DNA of 64,000 nucleotides from contig CAVZFB010000047.1 in assembly GCA_963774345.1 (NCBI GenBank), positions 62,001 through 126,000 of the forward strand, written 5' to 3'. The DNA is from AP-15 sp963774345 (GTDB lineage: Bacteria; Pseudomonadota; Alphaproteobacteria; ATCC43930; CGMCC-115725). Below the pieces are notes generated by a model. That model ran no database searches, was not told where the DNA came from, and worked only from the letters and a program-made list of their open reading frames with translations. The first letter of the stretch is position 1. Every line of letters starts with the position of its first letter. Positions 25,763 through 35,701 of this stretch are shown here, piece by piece. A program made the translations under genes and the position numbers.

Positions 25763-27178
25763 TCACCTTGGCAAGTGAAGTCGGGCACGCAGACCGCCCT
25801 GCGGCGAGTCCTCAAGTCTCACATCGCCGCCATGGCCGCGGGCTACGTCGCGCGCGATCGTCAGCCCGAGCCCAACCCCACCGGTCGACGGGTTGCGCGA
25901 GGGATCGAGGCGGACGAATGCGCGAAAGACGCGGCCGCGGTCGGCCGAAGGTATCCCCGGCCCGTCATCGTCGACGAGGATGTCGATGCCGTCGGCGACC
26001 GGCAGAGCCGTCACCCAGACATGACTGCCGTGGCGACGGGCATTGCCGATCAGATTTGCGAGGCAGCGTTTCAGCGCGTTCGGCCGAACCGGCAGGACGT
26101 ATTCGGCCGGGGCCGTCAACGACAGTTGCGAACCCTCGCGCCGCATCGCTATGGCGACATCATCGAGCAGCAGCGCGATGTCGGTTTCGATCGGCGGCTC
26201 GGTCCCCTCGCCGCGGACAAAGTCGAGATAGCCGTGCACCATGTGCTCCATCTCGGCGACATCAGACTTCAGTTCCTCAACCGCCGGATCCTCGCCGAGG
26301 ATCTCCAAGGCCAGCTTCATCCGCGTCAACGGCGTGCGCAAATCATGCGACACGCCAGCCAACATTTGCGTGCGCTGGCGAACCTGGCGCTGGATCCGAT
26401 CGCGCATCGTGATAAACGCGACCGCTGCTTGACGGATCTCAACCGCTCCTTCGATCTTGAAAAACGGCACCGGGCGCCCTTTGCCAAACCCGTCAGCCGC
26501 CGCCGCCAGACGGCGCAGCGCTTTGACTTGATTGCGCAGGAACAGGATCGCCACCGCCAGCAGAACCAGCGAGGAACCGACCATCCACATGACGAAGATG
26601 TAGGTGGTCGGGCTGTACAGCCGGTTCCACGGCACTCCGACCGTCAATAGTCCCTGGGCCAGCTGCACCCTGATCCGCGGCCCATGCGGATCATCTAGGC
26701 GGTCGATGCGCCACGGCAGGTCGACCCGGCCATGCATCGCCTGGGTCAGCTGGTCCTCGATAAGCGTACCGCTGGGCGGCAGCAGCGGCGGCGGCAGGCG
26801 CGCGCCGCGGTGCAAGGTGAATTCGAGGTCGGTCAGCAGCCACGCGCGCTGCAATAGCCTGGTTGTAGCCGGTCCGGAACCTGCGAGCGGGATCGTCTCG
26901 ATTATCATCCCAATGTCGCCGGCAACGCCGGTCGACAGCCGCCAGGATATCGCCGCCCAGTGACGATCGTAAAAGATCCAAGTCGCGATCGCCTGCAACA
27001 GAATGAGCGGCATGACCACGATCAATAGCGAGCGGCCGAACATCGTGCGCGGCAGCAGCTGTTTGATCCATCCGCGCGGACGGATATCGCGCTCGCCGAC
27101 GATTTCGGCCTCGGCCTCCTCCGCGGGATCGGCCGCCGCCGGCCTTAGCGGTGGATCATCAATCCGGCTTGAGGACAT
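25763..27178 (-). CDS. EnvZ-like sensor histidine kinase
   Basis: A 471-residue kinase. TM1 is about 49-70 and TM2 about 191-213, enclosing a periplasmic domain of about 120 residues. A HAMP segment follows. Phospho-acceptor His278 sits in AGVSHDLRTPLTRMKLALE. The ATPase domain has the N box (NLIGNARRHG), G1 (VDDDGPGIP) and G2 (GVGLGLTIA). Its start overlaps the upstream response regulator by 20 bases, so the two form a cognate pair. EnvZ/OmpR-type systems sense osmotic or envelope signals. Confidence 0.9.
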   Translation of the reverse strand: MSSSRIDDPPLRPAAADPAEEAEAEIVGERDIRPRGWIKQLLPRTMFGRSLLIVVMPLILLQAIATWIFYDRHWAAISWRLSTGVAGDIGMIIETIPLAGSGPATTRLLQRAWLLTDLEFTLHRGARLPPPLLPPSGTLIEDQLTQAMHGRVDLPWRIDRLDDPHGPRIRVQLAQGLLTVGVPWNRLYSPTTYIFVMWMVGSSLVLLAVAILFLRNQVKALRRLAAAADGFGKGRPVPFFKIEGAVEIRQAAVAFITMRDRIQRQVRQRTQMLAGVSHDLRTPLTRMKLALEILGEDPAVEELKSDVAEMEHMVHGYLDFVRGEGTEPPIETDIALLLDDVAIAMRREGSQLSLTAPAEYVLPVRPNALKRCLANLIGNARRHGSHVWVTALPVADGIDILVDDDGPGIPSADRGRVFRAFVRLDPSRNPSTGGVGLGLTIARDVARGHGGDVRLEDSPQGGLRARLHLPR

Positions 27179-27842
27179 ATCCGGTGCCGCGGACAGTCTG
27201 TAGGTAGCGCGGGAAGCGTGGATCGCGCTCGATCTTTCGGCGCAGCCGGGTCATCTGGACATCGACATTGCGGACACTTCCGCTGAACTGCGCCGACAGC
27301 GACAGCTCGTCGCGCGAGACCGCTTCCCCCGCCTTCTCCGCCAGGCTGCCAAGCAGTCCGGCTTCAGCGGTAGTCAGGTGGATCGTGTCGCCGCCGCGAA
27401 ACAGCTCGCCGCGGACGAGGTCAAAGCGGCAGCCGCCAAAGCGGACTTCTCGGCGATCCGCGTCAGCCGCCGGCCGACGCTGCAGCAGATTGCGGATGCG
27501 CAGCACCAGCTCGCGCGGCTCGAATGGCTTGGAGAGATAATCGTCGGCCCCCTGTTCGAGCCCGTTGACGCGATCCTCGGGTTCGGCCATCGCGGTCAAC
27601 AGCAGGACCGGCACGTGACCCTCATGCCGCAGAGCGCGAGTCAGGTCGAGCCCGTTCTCGCCCGGCATCATCACGTCGAGCACGACAAGGTCAAAGGCGA
27701 AGCTCGCCAGATTCGCCCGCGCCTCGGCCGCATCCGCCGCGGTGGTTACGCGAAACCCGCTTTCCGATAGATAGCGGCGCAGCAATTCCCGCAAGCGCGC
27801 ATCGTCGTCGACGACGAGGAGATGGGGTTCGAGATTGCTCAT
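27159..27842 (-). CDS. OmpR-family response regulator (PetR-like)
   Basis: A 227-residue regulator. The receiver has phospho-acceptor Asp56 in VVLDVMMPGENG and the conserved Lys in LSKPF. The C-terminal winged helix shows VRNVDVQMTRLRRKIERDP and TVRGTGYVL. It is followed by its kinase (20-base overlap) and preceded, 28 bases upstream, by a MarR gene. The MarR-OmpR pair resembles petP-petR of Rhodobacter and Bradyrhizobium; that homology is inferred from gene order. Confidence 0.91.
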   Translation of the reverse strand: MSNLEPHLLVVDDDARLRELLRRYLSESGFRVTTAADAAEARANLASFAFDLVVLDVMMPGENGLDLTRALRHEGHVPVLLLTAMAEPEDRVNGLEQGADDYLSKPFEPRELVLRIRNLLQRRPAADADRREVRFGGCRFDLVRGELFRGGDTIHLTTAEAGLLGSLAEKAGEAVSRDELSLSAQFSGSVRNVDVQMTRLRRKIERDPRFPRYLQTVRGTGYVLKPD

Positions 27843-27870
27843 GATCGCAAACTATACGCCGGGTCGGCGG

Positions 27871-28371
27871 TCAACGCTCCCTGGTCGCCGCGGCCTCAAA
27901 ACGGCGCCGGTCGCCGGCGTCGGCGATGATCCCCAGCAGCACCCTGCGGAAACCCTCGACCGCCGGCGAGCCGGCATGGCGATATGCACTGGCGACGCGG
28001 GCGCGCTGCGGCGCTGACACTTCGCGTTCGAGCGCACGACCCTCGGCGGTCAACTCGAGCAGCCGCTGCCGGCGATCGACCGGGCCCGGGTGCTGACGGA
28101 TAAACCCCTGTCCGACCAGCTCACCCAAAACCCGGCTCAGACTCTGTTTGGTGATGCGCAGGATGCTGAGCAGCTCGCTGACCGTCATCTGCGGATGGCG
28201 GCCGACGAAATGGATCACCCGGTGATGCGCCCGACCGAAGCCATAGCGCGCGAGGATCGCGTCGGGCTCGGCGGTGAAATCGCGATAGGCGAAGAACAGC
28301 AGCTCGATCCCTTCCCTGACCGCATCCTCGGCCAAGAACACCGGATCGGCACCCAATTTTATGTCAGACAT
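27871..28371 (-). CDS. MarR-family regulator (PetP-like)
   Basis: A 166-residue winged-helix protein. The DNA-binding segment is MTVSELLSILRITKQSLSRV, and the wing is HPGPVDRRQRLLELTAEG. It precedes the OmpR-type regulator in the same direction, as petP precedes petR in several alphaproteobacteria. It is divergent from ilvE, and the 128-base gap contains a TTGGATA direct repeat that could be its binding site. Confidence 0.86.
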   Translation of the reverse strand: MSDIKLGADPVFLAEDAVREGIELLFFAYRDFTAEPDAILARYGFGRAHHRVIHFVGRHPQMTVSELLSILRITKQSLSRVLGELVGQGFIRQHPGPVDRRQRLLELTAEGRALEREVSAPQRARVASAYRHAGSPAVEGFRRVLLGIIADAGDRRRFEAAATRER

Positions 28372-28390
28372 ATTGACTTATCTCGCAACC

Positions 28391-28420
28391 TTGGATACCG
28401 TTTGGGTGTCCTCTTGGATA
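28391..28420. promoter_or_regulatory. TTGGATA direct repeat between marR and ilvE
   Basis: TTGGATA occurs at 28391-28397 and 28414-28420, 23 bases apart, in the short region between the divergent marR and ilvE genes. A TTGACT at 28373-28378 could act as a -35 element. A role in regulation of either gene is speculative. Confidence 0.3.
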
Positions 28421-28499
28421 TAAAGTTCCATCGCTACCGGGCCGGCGAGGTTCGCGACCAAGCGCCGGCTCCGACAGCTTCGGTGCAAGGAAGAATCCG

Positions 28500-29408
28500 A
28501 TGTCCATGATCCCCTTCGACGACCGTGACGGCTCGATCTGGTATGACGGCCGCTTGGTTCCCTGGCGCGACGCCAAGCTGCATGTATTGAGCCATGGGCT
28601 CCATTATGCGAGCTGCGTCTTCGAAGGCGAGCGCGTCTACAATGGCGCCGTCTTTCGGCTCGATGATCACAACGAGCGTCTGGTGAACTCAGCCCGGATA
28701 TTGGGCTTCGAGGTGCCGGTCAGCATGGACGATCTGACCAAGGCAACCAACGAAGTCATCGCCTCCAACAACATCGTCGACGGCTATGTCCGCCCGATCG
28801 CGTGGCGCGGCGCCGAGCAGATGGGTGTTTCGGCGCAGGCGACGAAGATCCACCTCGCGCTCGCCGCATGGGAATGGCCGGCCTATTTCTCGCCCGAAGC
28901 CCGCGCCAAAGGCATCCGCATGAAATGGGCGCCCTGGGCGCGCCCGGCCCCGCACACCGCGCCGACCCAGGCCAAGGCGTCCGGGCTCTACATGATCTGC
29001 ACAATGTCCAAACACGACGCGGAGGCCGATGGCTGCGACGATGCGTTGATGCTGGATTGGCGCGGCCGGCTTGCCGAGGGCACCGGCGCCAACCTCTTTC
29101 TCGTCATCAATGGCGAATTGCATACCCCGACGCCGGATTGCTTTTTGAACGGGATCACTCGCCAGACCGTGATCGGCCTTGCCAAGAAGCGCGGCATCAA
29201 GGTCGTCGAGCGCGCGATTATGCCCGAGGAACTCAAAACGGCCGACGAGATGTTCCTGACTGGTTCGGCGGCCGAGGTAACCCCGGTCGGCGAGATCATC
29301 GGCGAGCGCGGCCATTACCGCTTCACCCCAGGCGCAATCTGCCGGCTGATGTGGGAGGACTATGACCGCACCGTCGGCAAGAAAGTCGCAACCGCGACCG
29401 CCGCCTGA
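28500..29408 (+). CDS. ilvE: Branched-chain amino-acid aminotransferase
   Basis: A 302-residue class IV PLP aminotransferase. The predicted PLP lysine is Lys159 in APTQAKASGLYM. The family signature appears at ALMLDWRGRLAEGTGANLFL, and FEGERVY near 41-47 lines the substrate pocket. It catalyses the last step of Leu, Ile and Val synthesis, with glutamate as donor. AAGGAAG lies eight to nine bases before the ATG. The order kinase-regulator-marR/ilvE recurs in alphaproteobacteria. Confidence 0.93.
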   Translation: MSMIPFDDRDGSIWYDGRLVPWRDAKLHVLSHGLHYASCVFEGERVYNGAVFRLDDHNERLVNSARILGFEVPVSMDDLTKATNEVIASNNIVDGYVRPIAWRGAEQMGVSAQATKIHLALAAWEWPAYFSPEARAKGIRMKWAPWARPAPHTAPTQAKASGLYMICTMSKHDAEADGCDDALMLDWRGRLAEGTGANLFLVINGELHTPTPDCFLNGITRQTVIGLAKKRGIKVVERAIMPEELKTADEMFLTGSAAEVTPVGEIIGERGHYRFTPGAICRLMWEDYDRTVGKKVATATAA

Positions 29409-29465
29409 CTGCACCCTTCGCGTCCGCGCACGCGGCTTGGGATCGATAGTTCCGCTCCCAGGCCT

Positions 29466-30194
29466 TTAGCGTCTGGCCGCCACCAGCAAAAATGGCGGGC
29501 GATGCCGCTCATCCGCAAAATTAGGGCACAACCGGATTTGCTCTTCGGTCGGCCCCCATTCCTCGACGTGAGATATGGCGAAGCCGGCCCGGATTAGCAT
29601 GTTGAGGTAGGTTGCGACGGTTCGATGCTGCTTGATCACGCCCTTGGCGAGCCAGTCGGTCGAACGAGGCCCTTCATCCAAATATGATTCTATCGGCCAC
29701 GTGTTGCTACCATCGGCGTTGCGAGACCAACCCGGTTTGGCAGGAGCGGTGAATATCGGATGTTCGACCGAGAAAGCCAGGCTGGCGCCCGGTAAGAGCG
29801 ACCGGTGCACTACTCCCATCAGCCTGTCCAAGCTCTCAACATAATGAAGGGCGAGAGAACTGTAGGCGAGGTCGAATGACCCTATGGGCAATTCGAGGTC
29901 TTCCATATCGGCCCTGGCGTAGGTGATTGCCGGGTCCTGAATGGTGGCCCGGGCCTGCGCCAGCATGCGCTCGGAAACATCGATGCCGAGAATGCGGGCG
30001 GCGCCCTGCTGCCGTGCCCAGCGGCAAAACCAGCCGAAGCCACAGCCGAGATCGAGGACGCCGCTCCCGCTCAAATCCGGCAACAGAGAACGTAATGCCG
30101 GCCATTCCGGCGCACCGTCCAAGCCGTCGATCGAACGCTTCAACCGGCTGTATCCGGCAAAAAACTCGCCGTCGTCATAAATGTTTTGCGTCAC
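29466..30194 (-). CDS. Class I SAM-dependent methyltransferase
   Basis: A 242-residue small-molecule methyltransferase. Motif I is GVLDLGCGFGWFCRWA near 46-61; motif II is GIDVSERML, and post-II contains SFDLAYSSLALHYV. The pattern with early YDDGEFFAGYSRLKRS is typical of a widespread family of uncharacterised Methyltransf_11 enzymes. It is convergent with ilvE and separated from moaE by 43 bases in the same direction. Confidence 0.82.
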   Translation of the reverse strand: MTQNIYDDGEFFAGYSRLKRSIDGLDGAPEWPALRSLLPDLSGSGVLDLGCGFGWFCRWARQQGAARILGIDVSERMLAQARATIQDPAITYARADMEDLELPIGSFDLAYSSLALHYVESLDRLMGVVHRSLLPGASLAFSVEHPIFTAPAKPGWSRNADGSNTWPIESYLDEGPRSTDWLAKGVIKQHRTVATYLNMLIRAGFAISHVEEWGPTEEQIRLCPNFADERHRPPFLLVAARR

Positions 30195-30237
30195 CGTATC
30201 GCTCTCGCGACCGCCCGAGCAGCCGGAAGTCCCTCGC

Positions 30238-30705
30238 CTATCGTTCGCTTTCCGACAGGCCCCGCCACCGCCTGGTCGCAGCGTCGTCTTCGTCGCGCGC
30301 TTCGACCCAGCGCTCGCCCTCGGCGGTTTCCTCGCTCTTCCAGAACGGGGCGTCGGTCTTCAGCCAGTCGATCAGGAAATGGCAGGCGGCGAGCGCCGCC
30401 TCGCGGTGCGGCGAGGCGGTGGCGACGAGGACGATGCGGTCGCCGGGTTCGAGCCGGCCGTAGCGGTGGATGATCAGCGAGGCGTCGAGCGGCCAGCGCC
30501 GATGCGCCTCGAGCTCGATTTCGGCGAGCTTCTTTTCGGTCATGCCGGGATAGTGTTCGAGGGTCAGGGCCGAGACCTGGTCGCCGCCGCCCATATCGCG
30601 CACCAGCCCGATGAAGCTGGCGACGCCGCCGATCCGGTGATTGCCGGCGGCGAGCCGATCGAGCTCGACGCCGACATCGAAATCCTCGCGCTGCACACGG
30701 ATCAT
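30238..30705 (-). CDS. moaE: Molybdopterin synthase catalytic subunit
   Basis: A 155-residue MoaE. Signatures are ASFIGLVRDMG, LEHYPGMTEKKLAEIE and the active-site region IIHRYGRLEPGDRIVLVATA. The C-terminus contains LKTDAPFWKSEE, with the catalytic Lys in FWKSE. MoaE pairs with MoaD to add two sulfurs to cyclic pyranopterin. The start is just five bases after the moaD stop, with GGAGG in the end of moaD. Confidence 0.94.
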   Translation of the reverse strand: MIRVQREDFDVGVELDRLAAGNHRIGGVASFIGLVRDMGGGDQVSALTLEHYPGMTEKKLAEIELEAHRRWPLDASLIIHRYGRLEPGDRIVLVATASPHREAALAACHFLIDWLKTDAPFWKSEETAEGERWVEARDEDDAATRRWRGLSESER

Positions 30706-30709
30706 CGTC

Positions 30710-30963
30710 TCAGCCTCCGGTGACCGGCGGGAATATCGCGACCTCGTCGCCGTCCCGCACCGGGTGCTCCGATCCGACATAGTCCTGGTTGACCGCGACG
30801 CGGACGATCGCGAGGTTCTGCAAGCGCCTCGGCATAGCCGCCCGCCGCGCGAGCGCAGCCAGCCGAGCAGCCCGGCCACGTCATGCACTTCGGGCGGCAA
30901 CGCCAACTCCTCCTCGGCGCAGCCGATACGCGCGCGCAACCAGGCGAAATAGAGGAGCTTCAC
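30710..30963 (-). CDS. moaD: Molybdopterin synthase sulfur carrier subunit, two +1 frame errors
   Basis: Read through two frame changes, this gives an 83-residue MoaD: MKLLYFAWLRARIGCAEEEL at the start and VAIFPPVTGG at the end, with the C-terminal Gly-Gly needed for thiocarboxylation. One extra G (near 30842) and one extra T (near 30823) break the frame; the length of 254 bases leaves remainder two, as two insertions predict. The GTG start overlaps the moeA stop (GTGA). An upstream gene moeA and downstream gene moaE complete the cofactor operon. Confidence 0.85.
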
Positions 30964-32222
30964 CCAATCACCTCGGCGAAGGGCAGAAAATCGACAATCG
31001 AGCCGGCGGCGAGATCGCCGGTCGCCTCGTCGAGGATGACGAGGCCATCCGATTGCACGATCGAGGACAGGATGCCGGCGCCGTCGCGAGGATATTTGAC
31101 GGCGGCGACTCGATCGCCGTCGCGCTCTAGCGCGCGCCCGCAGATATTCGCGCCGCCCGGGCTTTTTGCGATAGGCAAAGCCGGCGCGCACCGGAAACAG
31201 CCTGGGCGCCGAGGCCTGGGCGCGCCGCGAGCTTGCAGGATCAGCGGCCGGGCGAGGACGGCGAAGGTCACGACAACCGCGACCGGGTTGCCGGGCAGCC
31301 CGATCAGCGGCACGCCTGCCAATCTGGCCGAGCGCCACCGGCCGGCCCGGCTTGATCGCCAGCCGCCAGAAATGGAGCGCCGCCGACGCGCTCGATCGCG
31401 CGCCTTTGACGTGATCCTCTTCGCCGGTCGAGACGCCGCCCGAGGTCACGATCAGATCGTGCTCGGCGCTCGCCGCGGCAAGCGTGTCGGCGAGGGCGGC
31501 CTCGCGGTCGGGCCGGATGCCGAAATCGGTCACGACGCAGCCGAGACCTTCGAGCAGCGCCTCGAGCATGAAGCGGTTGGCGTCATAGATCGCGCCGGGC
31601 GGCAGCGTCGTGCCGGGCTCGCGGACCTCGTCGCCGGTCGACAGCAGCGCCACCGCAATCGGCGGAACACCGGCAACTCATGATGGCCGAGCGCCGCGGC
31701 GAGCCCAAGATCGGCGGGGCCCAAGCGCCGGCCGGCGGCGAGCGCGGTCTCGCCCAGCGCGACATCCTCGCCGGCGTGCCGGCGGTTGGCGCCCTTTCTG
31801 ATCCCCGGCTTTAGCCGGACCCGCCCGTCGGCCGCGACACAATCCTCCTGCATCAATCACGGTGTCGGCGCCCTCGGGCATCGGCGCGCCGGTAAAGATG
31901 CGGATCGCCTCGCCGCGGTGGAGCGCGCGGTCGAGCCGGTGGCCGGCCGCGGCTCGGCCGCCGACAGGCAAGTCGGTCTCGCGATCGGGCAGGAGGTCGG
32001 CATGGGCGACGGCGTAGCCGTCGACTGCGCTGTTTGCATGCGGCGGCAGGTCCATTGTCGCAACGAGATCGCGGGCAAGCACACGGCCGGCCGCTATGCG
32101 CCAGCGGCGCCATTTCGCTCTCGACAACCGCGACGACGCGACTGATCGATCCGGGCGAGCGCCTCGTCGACGCTCAGCAGGGCGCCGCCAAAGGCAAAGC
32201 AATCGTCGCTCAGCTGGGCCAT
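30960..32222 (-). CDS. moeA: Molybdopterin molybdenumtransferase, multiple frame errors
   Basis: MoeA inserts molybdate into adenylylated molybdopterin. All parts of an about 400-residue protein can be found, in order, across three frames: MAQLSDDCFAFGGALL, ANSAVDGYAV, FTGAPMPEGADTVI, ANRRHAGEDV, LLSTGDEV, VTSGGVSTGEEDHVK, GLPGNPVAV and the C-terminal SIVDFLPFAEVIG. About nine +1 steps explain the frame order, and the length is then a multiple of three, as observed. The start at 32222 overlaps the mobB end. It is probably intact in the real genome. Confidence 0.82.
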
Positions 32223-32721
32223 CGCACACGCCCATCATGTTGCAGGATGAAATCGGCTATCGCGGCCGGGTCGCCGAGCGGTAGTCGGGTCAGCGCCAGC
32301 CCCGGCAGCTCGTCGTCGGAAGCGACCGCGACGACGTAGGGATCGTCGGGATGCAATGGCGGTTTGCCGAGCGAGGGACGGTAGATTTCGATCTTGGGAT
32401 GGGGGTGATGCTTGAAGCCTTCGACCAGCAGCAGATCGACCGGCGTCATACCGCGGTATCAGCTCGTCGAGACGCCGGTTCGGGCGCGCCGCGCAGCTCG
32501 TGCATCAACGCCCAGCGGCGTTCCGAAACGACCATGACTTCGCTCGCCCCGGCTTGGCGATGGCGCCACGAATCCTTGCCCGGCTGATCGACGTCGAAGG
32601 CGTGATGGGCGTGCTTGATCGTCGACACGGTTATGCCGCGGCCGACAAATTCGGGAATCAATGCCGTCATCAGGGTCGTCTTGCCGCTGCCGCTCCAGCC
32701 GGCGAGGCCAAAGATGCGCAT
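32210..32721 (-). CDS. mobB: Molybdopterin-guanine dinucleotide biosynthesis protein B, two frame errors
   Basis: MobB is a P-loop GTP-binding protein that aids conversion to molybdopterin guanine dinucleotide. Walker A is AGWSGSGKTT near 7-16; later parts are STIKHAHHAFDVDQPGKDSW, RWALMHELRGAPEP, and, after two +1 steps near 32458 and 32478, VDLLLVEGFKHHPHPKIE. The length leaves remainder two, matching two insertions. The 3' end overlaps the moeA start by 13 bases. No mobA is visible. Confidence 0.85.
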
Positions 32722-32778
32722 CGCCGCGCGTCCCTGGGGCCTCACTTGGGGGCTGAGGACAGCCGAGGCAATGCGCGC

Positions 32779-33420
32779 CTAGGCCGGCGTCTGGGATTTG
32801 CTGCGGCCGATCGCTCCGGCGCGGCGGGGGCGGGTGATATGCGGAAGTCCCGCCCGCAGATAATCGTAGCCGGTGACCAGGGTCAGCACCGCTGCGATCC
32901 ACAGCAAGCTTTCGCCGATCGCCTTGACCGGCAAAAAGCCGGGGCCGGCATCGCCGACGATCAGAAAACCGATCGCCACCATCTGGATCAACGTCTTCCA
33001 TTTGGCGAGCCGCGATACCGGCACGCCGACGCGCAGCCCGGCCAGATACTCGCGCAATCCCGAAACCAGGATTTCTCGGCACAGGATCACCAGGGCCGGG
33101 AAAACCGCTGCTGCCGACAGCCGACCAAACGTCGTCAGCATGAACAGCGTGGCCGAGACCAGCAGCTTGTCGGCGATCGGGTCGAGAAACCGGCCGATCT
33201 CAGACTGCTGCTGCCAACGCCGCGCCATGTGCCCGTCGAGCCAATCGGTGATCCCCGCGGCCGAGAACAGCGCGCAGGCGAACCACCGCGCGTAATCGCC
33301 CGGCACATAAAAGGTCGCGATCACCACCGGGATCGCCAGGATGCGCGACAGGGTCAATAGGTTGGGCAGGCTGGTCAGCAGCACGCGCCACTCCCGGTGG
33401 GCGACGAGGATATGGGGCAT
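32779..33420 (-). CDS. pgsA: CDP-diacylglycerol-glycerol-3-phosphate 3-phosphatidyltransferase
   Basis: A 213-residue integral membrane enzyme with about five helices. The CDP-alcohol phosphatidyltransferase signature is complete: DG-x2-AR-x8-G-x3-D-x3-D, seen as DGHMARR then GRFLDPIADK. It makes phosphatidylglycerophosphate, the precursor of phosphatidylglycerol and cardiolipin. The start at 33420 lies directly after the uvrC stop; a start at 33429 is the alternative. The uvrC-pgsA-moaD-moaE order is common in alphaproteobacteria. Confidence 0.93.
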   Translation of the reverse strand: MPHILVAHREWRVLLTSLPNLLTLSRILAIPVVIATFYVPGDYARWFACALFSAAGITDWLDGHMARRWQQQSEIGRFLDPIADKLLVSATLFMLTTFGRLSAAAVFPALVILCREILVSGLREYLAGLRVGVPVSRLAKWKTLIQMVAIGFLIVGDAGPGFLPVKAIGESLLWIAAVLTLVTGYDYLRAGLPHITRPRRAGAIGRSKSQTPA

Positions 33421-33421
33421 C

Positions 33422-35577
33422 TTACTCATCGGCATGAAAATGATCATAAATCTTTTTTGCGACGGTTTTGCTGATCCCGCCGACGCGTTCGAGCTCGGCG
33501 AGCCCGGCGCGGGCGACCGCGCGCGCCGAGCCGAAATGGTGCAGCAATGCCTGCTTGCGCCGGGCGCCGATCCCGGCGATCTCGTCGAGCGGCGAGCGCC
33601 CGATCGCCTTGGTCCGCCGGGCGCGATGCGTGCCGATCGCAAACCGATGCGCCTCGTCGCGCAGCCGCTGCAGGAAATAGAGGACCGGATCGCGCGGATC
33701 GAGCGAGAACGGCGGACGGCCCGGCATGAAAAAGCGCTCGCGGCCGGCGTTGCGGTCGGGCCCTTTGGCGATGCCGACGATCGCGACGTCGGCGATGCCG
33801 AGTTCGTCGACTACCCCCTGCGCGACATTGAGCTGTCCCAGCCCGCCGTCGATCAGAACCAGGTCGGGCCAGCTGCCCTGCGCGCGCTCCGGATCCTCCT
33901 TCAGCGCGCGGGCAAAGCGCCGCTGCAACACCTCGCGCATCATCGCGTAATCGTCGCCGCCGGCAATGGCCTCACTTTCACCCGGCTTCGCCACCACCCG
34001 TCCCTCCTCCGCACGAGAGGGAAGGTCAGGGAGGGCGCCGGAGAAAATTGGAACCGATGCCGGCTGCACCGCTGCGACGCCGCGGATCGTGAATTTGCGA
34101 TAGGCGTTCTTCATCAACCCGTCCGGGCCGGCGACGATCATCGCGCCAACGGCGTTGGTGCCCTGGATGTGGCTGTTGTCGTAGACCTCGATGCGGTTCG
34201 GCGCGGCGTCGAGGCCAAACACCGCGGCGACGCCGTCGAGCAGCCGGCGCTGCGAGGCGCTTTCGGCGAGCCGGCGGCCGAGCGCTTCGCGCGCGGTGGC
34301 GACGACGCGATCGATCAGCTTCTTCTTGTCGCCGCGCTGCGGCACTGCCAGCGACGACACGACCGCCGCCGAGCGACAACGCCTCCTCGACCAGCTCGTG
34401 CTCGGCAAGACGATGGCTGAGCAGCACCAGCGGCGGTTTTGGCCGGTTGTCGTAGAATTGGCCGACAAACGAGCCCAGCACGTCCTCGACCGAGAGCTGG
34501 CGATCGTGGCTCGGGAAATAGGCGCGATTGCCCCAATTCTGCCCGCCGCGGAAAAAGAACACCTGCACGCAGGTCTGTCCGGCCTGCCTGATAGGCCGCG
34601 ATCACGTCGGCATCGACGATGCCGGGCACGTGAATGTCCTGGTGTCCCTGGACCAGGGACAGGGCGCGGATGCGGTCGCGGATCAGCCCCGCCGCCTCGA
34701 AATCGAGCGCCGCGGCGGCGGCCTGCATCTCGGCCGCGAGACGCTGCTGCACCGCCTCCGCTGCCGCCCGACAGAAAGGAATGCGCCTGCTCGATCAGGC
34801 CGGCATACTCCTCGCGGCCGATGCGCCCGACGCAAGGCGCGCTGCACCGCTTGATCTGGTGCAGCAGGCAGGGGCGGGTGCGGTTGGCAAAGATGCTGTC
34901 GCTGCACGAGCGCAGCAGAAATGCCTTCTGCAGGGTCACCAGGGTGCGATTGACCGCCCCCGCCGAGGCGAACGGGCCGAAATAGCTGCCACCCTGGCTC
35001 TTGCGCGCCGCGATATTTGGTCAGTTGCGGAAAGTCGCGATCGGCGGTCAGATGGATCAGCGGAAACGATTTGTCGTCGCGCAGCAGAACATTGAAGCGC
35101 GGCATCAGCCGCTTGATCAGATTGCATTCGAGCAGCAGCGCTTCGGCCTCGGTATGGGTCGACGACGATCTCCATAGCGGCGGTCTCGGCCACCATGCGC
35201 CGTAGTCGGTTCGATAATGCCGCGGGGTGGGTGTAGTTCTGCACCCGGCTCCTCAGGCTGCGCGCCTTGCCGACATAGAGCGCATCGCCTTTGCGGTCGA
35301 GCATGCGATAGACGCCCGGCGTCGCTGGCATGGTCCTCAGCGCGGCGCGGATAACGGCAACGCCCGCTGTTACCCCGGTCGCGGTCTTCAGCGGCGGCGT
35401 GGGGTCCGCCAAGGCGAGATCGGTTGCCACTTGCGAGCCCGCCGGCTCGTTTAAGGACCCGGCGACAACGTCCTCCGGCGCCCGCCGCGGGTCCATCGGA
35501 GGCAATTTCCGACGCCGCCGTCCCGCTGCCGGGATTTTGACGTTTGTCAGTGGATCGTCAACTATTTGTGTTGCCAT
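33422..35577 (-). CDS. uvrC: Excinuclease ABC subunit C, five frame errors
   Basis: UvrC makes both incisions in nucleotide excision repair. The GIY-YIG nuclease domain is at GVYRMLDRKGDALYVGKARS, after an unusual N-terminal extension of about 70 residues. Later blocks are the Cys-rich CLLHQIKRCSAPC, the UvrB-binding UVR motif, the RNase H-like VYDNSHIQG-type segment (IEVYDNSHIQG) and C-terminal HhH (AGIGARRKQALLHHFGS). Five frame changes (near 35159, 35015, 34762, 34590, 34363) fit four +1 insertions and one four-base duplication; the length leaves remainder two, as expected. Likely functional in the true genome. Confidence 0.87.
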
Positions 35578-35599
35578 CGTAATTCAAACCACTCCAACG

Positions 35600-35622
35600 A
35601 TATCCACGAAATCTGTGGATAA
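35600..35622. promoter_or_regulatory. Inverted DnaA-box pair
   Basis: TGTGGATAA at 35614-35622 is the exact reverse complement of the DnaA box TTATCCACA. ATATCCACG at 35600-35608 matches seven of nine positions. The shared core forms a perfect inverted repeat TATCCAC / GTGGATA separated by seven bases. It lies just upstream of uvrC. It may regulate uvrC or belong to a replication-related region. Confidence 0.5.
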
Positions 35623-35684
35623 CACTGTTGAAAAACCAGTCTCATCAGAGCGCAAACCCAACGGCACTTCGGGTTCTTGGCGTT

Positions 35685-35701
35685 TGCCTAATAATTAGGC
35701 A
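35685..35701. promoter_or_regulatory. 17-base palindrome
   Basis: TGCCTAATAATTAGGCA is perfectly self-complementary around a central A (8-base arms). It is in the AT-rich gap upstream of uvrC, about 110 bases from its start. The protein that might bind it is unknown. Confidence 0.5.

Noticed and set aside
30238..31653. A long frame that would fuse parts of MoeA, MoaD and MoaE
   Set aside because: The fusion arises because insertions bring the three genes into one frame. The individual start and stop sites, including GTGA and GGAGG, are all present.
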